NCBI RefSeq assembly: GCF_015352425.1
Contig: NZ_JADKNH010000001.1
Span: 1-64,000, forward strand
Source of the DNA: Fusibacter ferrireducens
GTDB lineage: Bacteria; Bacillota; Clostridia; Peptostreptococcales; Acidaminobacteraceae
DNA length: 64,000 nt
Reading direction: 5' to 3'
Below the pieces are notes generated by a model, which did not search any database, had not been told where the DNA came from, and saw only the letters and a program-made list of their open reading frames with translations. Numbering within the stretch: position 1 is the first letter of the stretch; every line of letters starts with the position of its first letter. The translations under genes and the position numbers were made by a program. Below are positions 1 to 8,050 of this stretch, one piece after another.

Positions 1-1
1 C

Positions 2-124
2 AGATAACACGTCATTTTCCTACATTCCTTCCGATGTCACAAGCCTTGCGAGGCAAGTCTTGCGCCACTTTTACCGCTAAGGCGTTAAAAGGAAGAAACG
101 TCGGAAACTGCGGGAACGTTAGCC
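2..124 (+). other. attC1 recombination site
   Basis: R'' AGATAAC at 2-8 and R' GTTAGCC at 118-124. Arms are of the TTTCC / GGAAA type, with the internal CTTGC-GAG-GCAAG hairpin at about 46-58. It closes a cassette whose gene lies left of the window. Confidence 0.9.
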
Positions 125-164
125 AAAATAATTTATGACATAGATAATACTATTGGGAGGAAAT

Positions 165-1430
165 ATGGAAATATCAAAAGAATTTGGATTCAAAGCAAAG
201 TTTAAAAAATATGATTTTAAATTTCATTCAAGTAGTTTAAGAGATTACTCTAATAAATTTGATACAATCATAAAATTCGATACGGATTGCCCCGTTTTTT
301 TAGATGCAAATGTAATTTTGCAGATATATAAGATGTCATTAAAATCAAGAACTGAACTGATGAGCTTTTTTGATGAAAAGAAAGCGATCATTTATGTTAC
401 AAAACAAGTTGAACAAGAATTTGTCAAAAATCGAATTGGTGTTCATCAATCATATGTCAACGCAATAAAGAAAGAACTAGTTGAAGATTTTAAATCAAAA
501 ATCTTGAACTCTGCAGAAAGCTATTACAATTCTAAAAAATTATTACTTGAAGACTTTGACGATTTGAATTTAAGTATGCAAGATTTGATAACTAGTTCTG
601 AAAAAATGTATTCACAAATGACTAACTTAGTTGAGGTACATATTAATACTATAGGTGACGTAGAATTTAACGATCCGTATTGGAATGTTATAGAAAACTT
701 TAATTACATTGATAACTTGTCAGAAGAAGAAATAGCTATAATCAAGTCTGATTTTGATGAACTCAAAAAAAATATTGGAGATGTATCAAAAGTAAAGGAT
801 TACATAACTAAAAATAGCACATTTGTTTTCCCAGGTATCGGAGATTTAAAAGAAAAAAATGATGATCCATATGGAGATTATATAATTTATCATGAAATAA
901 TTAAATTTATGGAGACACATGCTACCGATGCATTTTTTTTAACATTCGATACTACAAAAGGCGATTGGATGGATGAAAGCAAGAAACCCCATCTTCATTA
1001 TATTGAAAATGTGTTTATGAATACTAATAAGACTCTTTTTATACTAGATGCAAAGCGTGTATTTAATGATTTACTTGAAATAAATACGGACTCTCTTGTA
1101 GAAAATAGGAAATTAAGTAATGATATTTATTTTAAAGTGAAATTTGATGAGTTTTATTTAGATATATCAAATGCAATTAGTTCAGCATGTATTGAATATG
1201 GTATTGCAATTGACTATTTTGACAACCCAGATTTATTGTATGCAGTTGAAGAACTAAACAAAAATGGTTTGGTTTATGAAAATTTAGTTTTAGATATCCA
1301 TGAAATTTTAGTTTATAAAAAAGTAATCGATGACGATACTAGTGATTTGTCTATTTACAATATAAGTTCAAGGAAAAGAATATTAGATAAAATGGAAGTG
1401 TTTTTGGATGATATTCCAAACGAACTTTAA
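165..1430 (+). CDS. PIN-like domain protein (PIN_8 type), cassette 1
   Basis: A 421-residue protein read from ATG 165, which follows GGGAGG at the usual distance; the longer TTG start at 153 has no better site. The N-terminal half fits the PIN-like family often called PIN_8: FLDANVIL near residue 45 carries the first acidic residue, 'KNRIGVH' matches the family's EF-x-KNR region, and DPYGD near residue 240 and TFDTTKGDW near 265 supply the later acidic residues. Such proteins are predicted metal-dependent RNases. The C-terminal 120 residues are unassigned. It is the only gene of its cassette, between attC1 and attC2, and looks intact. Substrate unknown; a defence or toxin role is inference. 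Confidence 0.75.
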   Translation: MEISKEFGFKAKFKKYDFKFHSSSLRDYSNKFDTIIKFDTDCPVFLDANVILQIYKMSLKSRTELMSFFDEKKAIIYVTKQVEQEFVKNRIGVHQSYVNAIKKELVEDFKSKILNSAESYYNSKKLLLEDFDDLNLSMQDLITSSEKMYSQMTNLVEVHINTIGDVEFNDPYWNVIENFNYIDNLSEEEIAIIKSDFDELKKNIGDVSKVKDYITKNSTFVFPGIGDLKEKNDDPYGDYIIYHEIIKFMETHATDAFFLTFDTTKGDWMDESKKPHLHYIENVFMNTNKTLFILDAKRVFNDLLEINTDSLVENRKLSNDIYFKVKFDEFYLDISNAISSACIEYGIAIDYFDNPDLLYAVEELNKNGLVYENLVLDIHEILVYKKVIDDDTSDLSIYNISSRKRILDKMEVFLDDIPNEL

Positions 1431-1444
1431 CAATAAATTACTTC

Positions 1445-1567
1445 GGCTAACACGTCATTTCCCTACATTCCTTCCGATGTCACAAGTCTTGCGAGGCAAG
1501 TCTTGCGCCACTTTTTCCGCTAAGGCGTTAAAAGGAAGGAACGTCGGAAACTGCGGGAACGTTAGGC
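1445..1567 (+). other. attC2 recombination site
   Basis: R'' GGCTAAC (1445-1451) is the exact reverse complement of the GTTAGCC that opens cassette 1 at 118. R' is GTTAGGC at 1561-1567. TTTCC/GGAAA arm type. Confidence 0.92.
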
Positions 1568-1604
1568 GAAATCTTGTTCTAAATGACGAAAGACAGAGGG
1601 AAAT

Positions 1605-1961
1605 ATGATTCAACATATTATAAAAGAGAAAAAGAAAATGTGGATTATTATTGCATATATTATAGTATCAGCATTAATTTATGGTCTATTTTTCAACAAA
1701 TTTTCTGAAATTGAATTTCTTACAGTATTTGTATTCTTTTCAGTTGGTATGGGTATTAAATTTCTCCTGGTTTTTTTGCCATTTATTGTAATTGAAGATA
1801 AAATTGCATGTCGTCCCAAATGGTCAAGGAAGCTATTGAGACTATGTGCGTTGCTTTTAACATCTTTGGCATATATATGGTTATTAGATTCAATAATTTT
1901 GTACTGTAACTATTTTATACTGTGGCTTGCATTTGGAAAAAAGAGTTTAATGAAGAACTAA
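1605..1961 (+). CDS. Small multi-pass membrane protein, cassette 2
   Basis: A 118-residue hydrophobic protein with a basic N-terminus (KEKKK) followed by about three membrane segments, near residues 12-30, 38-62 and 78-112. AGAGGG lies upstream of the ATG, and an internal ATG at 1638 is a possible alternative start. No family recognised. It is the only gene of cassette 2, whose start (GTTAGGCG at 1561) matches the R'' CGCCTAA at 1990 that was later split by the IS110-type element. Confidence 0.65.
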   Translation: MIQHIIKEKKKMWIIIAYIIVSALIYGLFFNKFSEIEFLTVFVFFSVGMGIKFLLVFLPFIVIEDKIACRPKWSRKLLRLCALLLTSLAYIWLLDSIILYCNYFILWLAFGKKSLMKN

Positions 1962-2106
1962 ATTAAATTGAAAATAGAGAACAAGACATCGCCTAAACCA
2001 GCTAATCGTTGTCAAGTATCTGATGAAAAAAATATTTGATCACGCAAAAATTGCATGCCAAATAAGCCTATATAAAATAGGCGAAAAAAGGTAAAATATA
2101 GTTATG

Positions 2107-3300
2107 TTAATATCTAAATTCAGTTTCTGAACTCAGTATACCAAAGATGATTCTAAGAAGTTTCGCTGAGCAGGCAGTTAAAGCTACCCTTGATGGTTTT
2201 CCTGATTCAAGAAGCTTGTCGTAAAAAGCTCTGAGTTCTTTATTTGCATAACCATTAGAACGCTTGCTAATGCCGGCACATACTGCTTGATACAAAGCCT
2301 TTCTAAGATACGGAGAACCTCGTTTCGAGATTTTATTATTCTTAGCAGTATATTTACCAGATTGAAAAACAGCTGGATCAAGACCCGCGTAAGCCGTTAA
2401 CTGTTTTTTCGAATGAAAGCGGTGTATATCACCAATTTCAGATAAAATCACAGAGGCTGTCACTTCGCCTACACCGGGGATGGAGAGGAGAAGTTTATAA
2501 CAAGGAGAGAGCTTTGCTAAATCGCGCATTTGAGCACGAATATCATCCAATGTTTGTTGCATGTGAAGGATTAGATCCACATAATACGCAAGAATTGGTT
2601 GCTGTGCCGAAGGTGTGTAAAGGCTTTCTTCGACAGTCCTTTTGATCAAATTGGCTTTATTAAGATGCCACTCGCTACTTTTTTTAGCAGAATGAAAAGC
2701 CAGCGAAAGTTCTTCTAGACTTGCTGTTCGAATGAGATGTGGTGTTGGGTAAGCTTTAAGAAAATTGAGTGCAGTTTTACTTCGAACACTTGAAAACATC
2801 TTGTTAAAGTCTGGGTAGACTAAATCAACAACTGCATGGAGTCTGACGACGAGCTCTTGATAAGTCGTATTAAAACCATTGTACTGACGTGCAAGAAATT
2901 TAAGATTTGCATACACAGTTTCATCAGGGACATAGGGTTTAAGTTTCTGATTATAAAACACAGTTGCAATTCTCATGGTATCAACAGGGTCGGTCTTGAT
3001 TTTACGTAAAGATTTGGATTTGATTTGACTCGTGGTCAACGGATTAAGAACAAAAATATCATAGCCATGGTCGTAAAAATAAGCTGTAAGTGGCTTAGAA
3101 TAGTTACCAGTGGCCTCCATAACCACGGTAGGTTGAATGCCATGTTGCTGTTTAAAAGTGTTTAACCAAAGGTCGATTTGATCAAGTTCACTTACAGAAT
3201 GGTTGAAAACAAATGGTTTTTTAACGCAAACGTTACGATCAGAAAAGATAGCAGCTACACTTTTGGGTTTAGATACATCGATAGCGATAACGGGATTCAT
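2107..3300 (-). CDS. IS110-family transposase (DEDD / Transposase_20)
   Basis: A 397-residue recombinase read from the ATG at 3300, which is preceded by GGAGGTTAT. An in-frame upstream ATG at 3369 lies inside the non-coding RNA region and lacks a ribosome site. The N-terminal RuvC-like DEDD domain shows IAIDVSK (first Asp), VVMEATGNYS (Glu) and KIKTDPVDTMR (Asp pair). The C-terminal Transposase_20 domain shows SIPGVGEVTA and GLDPAVFQSG with the conserved serine, then SKRGSPYLRKAL. Length is normal and no lesion is seen, so the element may be active. Enzymes of this family are guided by a bridge RNA encoded by the element. Confidence 0.9.
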   Translation of the reverse strand: MNPVIAIDVSKPKSVAAIFSDRNVCVKKPFVFNHSVSELDQIDLWLNTFKQQHGIQPTVVMEATGNYSKPLTAYFYDHGYDIFVLNPLTTSQIKSKSLRKIKTDPVDTMRIATVFYNQKLKPYVPDETVYANLKFLARQYNGFNTTYQELVVRLHAVVDLVYPDFNKMFSSVRSKTALNFLKAYPTPHLIRTASLEELSLAFHSAKKSSEWHLNKANLIKRTVEESLYTPSAQQPILAYYVDLILHMQQTLDDIRAQMRDLAKLSPCYKLLLSIPGVGEVTASVILSEIGDIHRFHSKKQLTAYAGLDPAVFQSGKYTAKNNKISKRGSPYLRKALYQAVCAGISKRSNGYANKELRAFYDKLLESGKPSRVALTACSAKLLRIIFGILSSETEFRY

Positions 3301-3304
3301 ATAA

Positions 3305-3530
3305 CCTCCTTGTAATACTAGGTCTAACAAATTGACGCTTCCCAGGTTCGTGCGGTGATGCAGGCTCAAAGCCCAACCAGCTTAATCGAGATAAACATGC
3401 AAATTGCTAGCATGAACAGTTTATGCGACTGGCTCATGACCTTACACGCCGAACGTTCTATGCCTAGCTTGATAGGAAATATATACCTAAAAAACACATA
3501 CCACGATCAAACTGGTATGTATTAATAATA
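3305..3530 (-). ncRNA. Candidate bridge RNA of the IS110 element, targeting attC
   Basis: This is the non-coding region upstream of the transposase, read on the minus strand. In 5' to 3' order it carries: CGGCGTGT (3444-3451), identical to the left half of the attC target; TCGCATAA (3421-3428), complementary with one mismatch to the right half TTAGGCGA; GATTAAGCTGGTT (3375-3387), matching the element end GATTAGCTGGTT near 1996-2007 with one extra A; and ACGAA (3347-3351), complementary to TTCGT at the other element end (3530-3534). Two target guides followed by two donor guides is the published order for IS110 bridge RNAs. Exact RNA ends are not visible. Confidence 0.7.
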
Positions 3531-3680
3531 CGAACACGCCGATTACCAAAATCACTCTGATGTCACAGCCCTTGCGAGGCAAGGACAGCGCCACTTCTGC
3601 CCTAAGGGTCAGAAGGAGTGACTTCGGTAATCGCGGGAACGTTAGGCGAAATAGGATAAATAAAAGAAGGACGAAAAGAA

Positions 3681-4139
3681 ATGAAAATTAGAAATACCTG
3701 TGTTACAGGAGCGATAATATTGAACGGGAAAAATGAAATATTACTTCAACGGAGAGGTGATGACAATAATTGGTGTATTCCCGGCGGTGGAATGGAAATT
3801 GGAGAGACCGTGGAAGACGCAATTATTAGAGAGGTTTATGAAGAAACTGGACTAAAAATTAACAATATAGAATTGTTTAATGTATACTCAGGGAAAAATC
3901 AATATCATAGGTATCCAGATGGAAATGAATATTATTTTGTAAATGTAGTTTTCAAAATAAATAAGATAGATGGAGAATTGAAAATTGATGACAATGAAAC
4001 TAAGGAATTGAAATACTTTGAGTTACATAAATTGCCGAGTAACATTTCACTTACAAACATCCCGATTTTGAAAGATTTAAAAGCGAAATGGGAAAATCTT
4101 AAACAAAATCCTACAGCGTCTAACACGCCGATTACCTAA
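3681..4139 (+). CDS. Nudix hydrolase, cassette 3
   Basis: A 152-residue Nudix-fold pyrophosphohydrolase. The Nudix box runs from GGGMEIGE near residue 36 to REVYEETGL near 50-58, with all catalytic Glu residues present, so the enzyme should hydrolyse a nucleoside-diphosphate-linked compound with Mg2+. The substrate cannot be told from sequence. GAAGGA lies upstream of the ATG. The last nine codons and the stop (4137-4139) fall within attC4, so the C-terminal tail PTASNTPIT is encoded by recombination-site DNA and would change if the cassette moved. Single-gene cassette, intact. Confidence 0.85.
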   Translation: MKIRNTCVTGAIILNGKNEILLQRRGDDNNWCIPGGGMEIGETVEDAIIREVYEETGLKINNIELFNVYSGKNQYHRYPDGNEYYFVNVVFKINKIDGELKIDDNETKELKYFELHKLPSNISLTNIPILKDLKAKWENLKQNPTASNTPIT

Positions 4140-4232
4140 ATCACTCTGATGACACAGCCCTTGCGATGCAAGGACAGCGCCACTTTTCCTAAGGGAAAAG
4201 GAGTGACTTCGGTAATCGCGGGAACGTTATCT
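4118..4232 (+). other. attC4 recombination site
   Basis: R'' GTCTAAC and R' GTTATCT. GATTACC/GGTAATC arm type. The internal hairpin is CCTTGC-GAT-GCAAGG. The site overlaps the 3' end of the Nudix gene. R'' differs by one base from the complement of the cassette start GTTAGGC. Confidence 0.9.
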
Positions 4233-4274
4233 GAAACCCTTTCTTCAAAAATATAAAAATTGGGAGTATTTCAA

Positions 4275-5222
4275 ATGGATATGACTTCAAAACGGTTTAT
4301 TCAAGCACTACAGGACCATAATTTAGATGAAATAAAAAGAGTTCCGAAATCTGATCTACATAATCATTTCGTATTAGGTGGAGATAGAAAATTCATAAAA
4401 GAAAAGACTGGAATAGATATAAATCCATACAAAGGGATTATGTGTTCAATGGATGAAATGCACAAGTGGGTTGAAGTAAATATGGGAGAGAAATTTAATT
4501 GCCTTGAAATGAGACAATTACTTGTTGACGCAACTATTATTCAAGCAGCTAAAGATGGAATACATATATTAGAGATTGGTGAAGATGTATGGGGATTAGA
4601 TGAATATTTTCAGAGTAATATAAAAATGCTGATTGATAGTTTTAAACAATCGCAAATGAAATATGGAGAACAAATTGAGTTACGACTACAAATTGGTATG
4701 TCACGTCATTGTAGTATAAAGTATCTTGAAAAATGTTTAGAACCATTCTGGGATGAAAAATCATTCTATTCGATAGATTTATATGGAGATGAGAAATATC
4801 AACCGATAGAAAATTTTAAGGGAATATATCAAAAAGCAAGATCTCAAGGATTGAAACTCAAAGCACATGTTGGAGAATGGGGAAGTGCTTCTGATGTAAG
4901 AACAGCAATTGAAATATTGGAACTAGATGAAGTGCAACATGGAATAAGTGCAGTAAAGTCAAAAGAAGTAATAAAATATCTAAGAGAAAATAAAATTAGG
5001 CTTAATATTACTCCAACAAGTAATGTTGTTTTAGGCAGAGTGGAAAACTTCAAAAAACATCCTATAGGGGAACTGTATAATTCAGGGATAGATGTCACTA
5101 TAAATTCAGATGATATACTCATTTTTGACAGCGATGTAAGTAAAGAATACTTAAGATTATATGAAAGTGGAGTATTATCAGCAGATGACTTAGATGATAT
5201 AAGAAGAAATGGATTAAGATAA
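4275..5222 (+). CDS. Adenosine-deaminase-like amidohydrolase, cassette 4
   Basis: A 315-residue protein from the ATG at 4275, which follows TGGGAG; a TTG at 4260 is less likely. It shows the motif order of the adenosine/AMP deaminase family: KSDLHNHF near residue 21 (zinc-binding His pair), KAHVGEWG near 200 (His and catalytic Glu), VQHGI near 225, NITPTSN near 250 and NSDDILIF near 280 (the Asp pair). It probably deaminates a purine nucleoside or related base, but the pocket residues are diverged enough that the substrate is open. Cassette ends match exactly (GTTATCTG / CAGATAAC). Confidence 0.8.
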   Translation: MDMTSKRFIQALQDHNLDEIKRVPKSDLHNHFVLGGDRKFIKEKTGIDINPYKGIMCSMDEMHKWVEVNMGEKFNCLEMRQLLVDATIIQAAKDGIHILEIGEDVWGLDEYFQSNIKMLIDSFKQSQMKYGEQIELRLQIGMSRHCSIKYLEKCLEPFWDEKSFYSIDLYGDEKYQPIENFKGIYQKARSQGLKLKAHVGEWGSASDVRTAIEILELDEVQHGISAVKSKEVIKYLRENKIRLNITPTSNVVLGRVENFKKHPIGELYNSGIDVTINSDDILIFDSDVSKEYLRLYESGVLSADDLDDIRRNGLR

Positions 5223-5255
5223 ATGGCTAAAATAAAAGAAGGAAGAAAGGGCATC

Positions 5256-5375
5256 AGATAACACGACTATTACCTAAACCACTCTGCTGTCACAGCCCTT
5301 GCGAGGCAAGGACAGTGCCACTTATGCCCTAAGGGTCAAAAGAGAGTGACTTCGGTAATAGCGGGAACGTTAGCT
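5256..5375 (+). other. attC5 recombination site
   Basis: R'' AGATAAC is the exact complement of the cassette 4 start at 4226. R' is GTTAGCT (5369-5375). CTATTACC / GGTAATAG arms, so the change of base in one arm is matched in the other. Confidence 0.93.
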
Positions 5376-5401
5376 GAAAGAATTAAAAGGAGGGGATTTC
5401 A

Positions 5402-6220
5402 ATAAAAATAATATTTTGGAACATTAATGGAAAAAGAATTGAAAATATATTATCTGAACTTTGTATTCGTGAACTACCTGATATTTTAATTCTTGCAGAA
5501 TATTCGTCAATAGATTTGCAATATTTGTATAGAAATTTCAATATATTCAAAAAACTATATATAATTGAACAAATTGATGATAATTCAAGAACTATTTTAT
5601 TCAGAAATGTAAATATAAATTTACATGTTGTGTTAGATGATGATTATTTTTCAGCTTTTAAACTAAAATTGAATAATGATGAGTTTTTATTATTGTTTAG
5701 TGTTCATTTACCAAGTCGCACGCGTATGGATAAAAGTCAAATTAATGCACATGCAAGTGTTGTTGCAGATGGAATAAAAAAAGCCACTGCTAACCATAAT
5801 ACTACTAAATCAATAATTATTGGTGATTTTAATATGAATCCCTTTGATGATGGGATGACTTTAGTAACTGGATTCAATGCAGTGATGTGCCCAAATATTG
5901 CAAAAAAAATTAGAAGAACATATCTAAAAAAGGATTATGACTTTTATTATAATCCAATGTGGGATATCATGGGCAAAAGTTCATCAAATGTCAAGGGAAC
6001 ATATTATTATACAAATACAATGGAAAGCCTGTATTGGAATACATTTGATCAAGTGTTATTTAGTGGTAGTTTGTTAAGCGATATAATTATCAACGAAATA
6101 AAAGTAATTGATCATTTAGGAGATACAAGTTTAACTACGGCTTTGAGCAATAAACCAAATTTCAAAGTGTATTCAGACCATTTACCAATCAGTATAAGCT
6201 ATAAGGAGGAAATTTTATGA
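5402..6220 (+). CDS. Endonuclease/exonuclease/phosphatase-family protein with ATA start, cassette 5
   Basis: A 272-residue EEP-fold protein. The reading frame is open from an ATA codon at 5402, six bases after a strong AAGGAGGGG. Translation from there gives KIIFWNINGK, the usual opening of this family, so the start appears to be ATA (or a mutated ATG). A TTG at 5516 would remove the first catalytic Asn. Other motifs are AEYSS near residue 37 (metal-binding Glu), IIGDFNMNPF near 140 (Asp-Asn pair) and YSDHLPI near 260 (Asp-His). A DNase, RNase or phosphodiesterase activity is expected. Its stop overlaps the next gene's ATG. Confidence 0.75.
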   Translation: MKIIFWNINGKRIENILSELCIRELPDILILAEYSSIDLQYLYRNFNIFKKLYIIEQIDDNSRTILFRNVNINLHVVLDDDYFSAFKLKLNNDEFLLLFSVHLPSRTRMDKSQINAHASVVADGIKKATANHNTTKSIIIGDFNMNPFDDGMTLVTGFNAVMCPNIAKKIRRTYLKKDYDFYYNPMWDIMGKSSSNVKGTYYYTNTMESLYWNTFDQVLFSGSLLSDIIINEIKVIDHLGDTSLTTALSNKPNFKVYSDHLPISISYKEEIL

Positions 6221-6633
6221 GAAATTTGTGGAACATTTCAAACCTTGAGGCAGAAACTAAGAATTCTCCAAACAGGATATTAGAAGAACAAGCAAAACAT
6301 TTTGAGAAGAGCACTAAAGATGTTCTGTACTGTAACATATCGAATTTTACTATAAAAAACGCAGTTTTCGACTCGTATAAATTAGCTACAAAATTTGCAA
6401 TAGTTGCTCCGAATCTCGATAAATATACTTATGTAGTTTGTACAATTTTTTCCAATCCTGAAACTGATTATCCAGTGAGTATTAAAGAAAATGGTGATAT
6501 TGGCAACGTAATTGATCAAGGAACAGAATGTCAAGATTATGATGAACTTGTTGAGGAGTTAGAACGTATACTATCCAGTGAAAAAGTAACGAATGTAATA
6601 AGAAATCTATATTCAAAAAGTAAAACTATTTAA
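6217..6633 (+). CDS. Hypothetical protein translationally coupled to EEP nuclease, cassette 5
   Basis: A 138-residue soluble protein with no recognised domain. Its ATG overlaps the stop of the EEP gene (ATGA), and GGAGG lies in the end of that gene, so the two are co-translated. It is rich in charged residues, with an acidic C-terminal stretch (DYDELVEELER). The tight coupling suggests a partner, such as an inhibitor, immunity protein or specificity subunit of the nuclease; this is inference only. Confidence 0.65.
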   Translation: MRNLWNISNLEAETKNSPNRILEEQAKHFEKSTKDVLYCNISNFTIKNAVFDSYKLATKFAIVAPNLDKYTYVVCTIFSNPETDYPVSIKENGDIGNVIDQGTECQDYDELVEELERILSSEKVTNVIRNLYSKSKTI

Positions 6634-6640
6634 TTCCATC

Positions 6641-6759
6641 AGCTAACACGCCGGTTACCTAAATCACTCTGATATCACAGCCCTTGCGAGGCAAGGTCTA
6701 CGCCACTTTTCCCCTAAGGGTGAAAAGGATGAACTTCGGTAATAGCGGGAACGTTAACC
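6641..6759 (+). other. attC6 recombination site
   Basis: R'' AGCTAAC is the exact complement of the cassette 5 start GTTAGCT (5369). R' is GTTAACC. Left arm CGGTTACC, right arm GGTAATAG, so the arms have drifted slightly. Confidence 0.9.
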
Positions 6760-6832
6760 GAAATTCGTTTTACTATTATAGTTTTCGAAATGATAAAATA
6801 GAAGTATAAAGTATTGTAGGAGACTAAGTGAT

Positions 6833-7879
6833 ATGAGTGACGTAAAAGTTATAAATAATAGTGCTAATTCTAATAAAATATATACAGCAATATCTAATAT
6901 GATTCTTAAGACAAAGGACAATATAAGATATAATTTGAATTCGTAAATGGTTGTACTATATTGGAACATTGGTAAAAAGATACGAGAAGAAGTGCTACTT
7001 GATAATAGGGCTGAATATGGACAAGAAGTTGTGAAAGAACTAAGTGATCAGCTAAGATCAGAATTTGGTAAAGGTTTCAGTAAACGTAATCTATTCAATA
7101 TGATTAAATTTTATGATGTTTTCTCTAATGAGGGAATAGTGCAGACGCTGTCTGCACAATTAAGTTGGTCTCATTTTGTAGAACTAATTCGTATAGAGGA
7201 TCATCTCAAAGTAGAGTTCTATGCTACTATTTCAGTGAATGAACGATGGAGTGTTCGTGTATTAAAAGAGCGCATAAACTCTATGTTGTATGAACGTACA
7301 GCATTATCTAAGAAACCAGATCAGACAATTTCTAATGATTTAGCAGAATTGATGGATAATGGGAAAATGTCCACTGATTTATTCTTAAGAGATCCATATG
7401 TTTTAGATTTTTTAGAGTTACAAGATACGTATAGTGAAAAAGACTTAGAAAATGCAATTTTGGCTGAATTGGAAAGTTTCATGTTTGAGTTTGGCCGAGA
7501 ATTCACTTTTGTTGGGCGACAGCAACGAATAACAATTGGTGACAGAGATTACTATATCGATTTATTGTTCTATCATCGAAAGTTGAAAAGGTTAGTGCTA
7601 ACTGAATTGAAATTAGGAGAATTTAAACCTGAGTATAAAGGGCAAGTCGAGCTATATTTAAGATGGTTAGATAAGAATGAAAAGAACGAAGGTGAAGAAT
7701 CACCGATAGGAATAATATTGTGTGCTGAGAAATCTCAAGAGACAGTTGAATTATTAGAATTAGATAAAAGTGGAATTCATGTTGCACAGTATTTGACTCA
7801 ATTACCACCAAAAGAGGTACTGGAAAAGAAACTTCACAAAGCAATAGAACGTGCTAAATATAGACTGAATGAGAAATAA
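6833..7879 (+). pseudogene. YhcG/DUF1016-type PD-(D/E)XK nuclease, interrupted by a stop codon, cassette 6
   Basis: The frame opens at ATG 6833 after AGGAG, encodes 37 residues, meets TAA at 6944-6946, and continues in the same frame from ATG 6947 for 310 residues. The second part has the DUF1016 N-domain (VVLYWNIGKKI, KRNLFNMIKFY, QLSWSHFVELI) and the PD-(D/E)XK domain: FVGRQQRI near residue 185 and YYIDLLFYHR then ELKLGEFKPE near 200-225 hold the catalytic Asp and ExK. The family is nuclease-like and found near restriction systems. The main part may still be made from the internal ATG, but the normal N-terminus is cut off. Confidence 0.75.
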
Positions 7880-7894
7880 CGTAAAAAGAACTTC

Positions 7895-8009
7895 GGCTAA
7901 CACGTCGATTACCAAAATCACTCTGATGTCACAGCCCTTGCGAGGCAAGGACAGCGCCACTTTTCCTAAGGGAAAAGGAGTGACTTTGGTAATCGCGGGA
8001 ACGTTAGGC
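7895..8009 (+). other. attC7 recombination site
   Basis: R'' GGCTAAC and R' GTTAGGC. CGATTACC arm paired with GGTAATCG, and internal CCTTGC-GAG-GCAAGG hairpin. R'' has one mismatch to the cassette 6 start GTTAACC. Confidence 0.93.
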
Positions 8010-8050
8010 ACAATAAGCAATTGAGTATTGAGTTGAAAAGGAGTATTTTG

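Larger units (their letters stand above)
1997..3534 (-). mobile_element. IS110-family insertion sequence inserted in attC3
   Basis: An element of about 1,538 bp without inverted repeats. It has one transposase gene on the minus strand, a short downstream end (about 110 bp) and a long upstream non-coding end (about 230 bp). A two-base core (AA on the plus strand, TT on the element's own strand) is present at both junctions, at 1995-1996 and 3533-3534, and once in the reconstructed target. The layout, with a long non-coding region upstream of the transposase, matches the IS110 group rather than IS1111, where the non-coding RNA lies downstream. Confidence 0.85.
1991..3647 (+). other. attC3, interrupted in its R'' box by an IS110-family element
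   Basis: The left piece GCCTAA (1991-1996) and the right piece starting at AACACGCCG (3533) rejoin into a standard attC ending at R' GTTAGGC (3641-3647). The element lies between them. Removing one AA core copy restores TCGCCTAACACGCCG, the same string found intact at attC26. Confidence 0.9.

Noticed and set aside
1408-1608. 66-residue reading frame over attC2
   Set aside because: It reads through attC sequence, as do similar frames at 18,745, 22,045 and 23,022; none has a ribosome site or a protein-like composition.
3300-3369. Upstream in-frame start of the IS110 transposase
   Set aside because: It lies within the candidate bridge RNA and lacks a ribosome site; ATG 3300 has GGAGGTTAT at the right distance.
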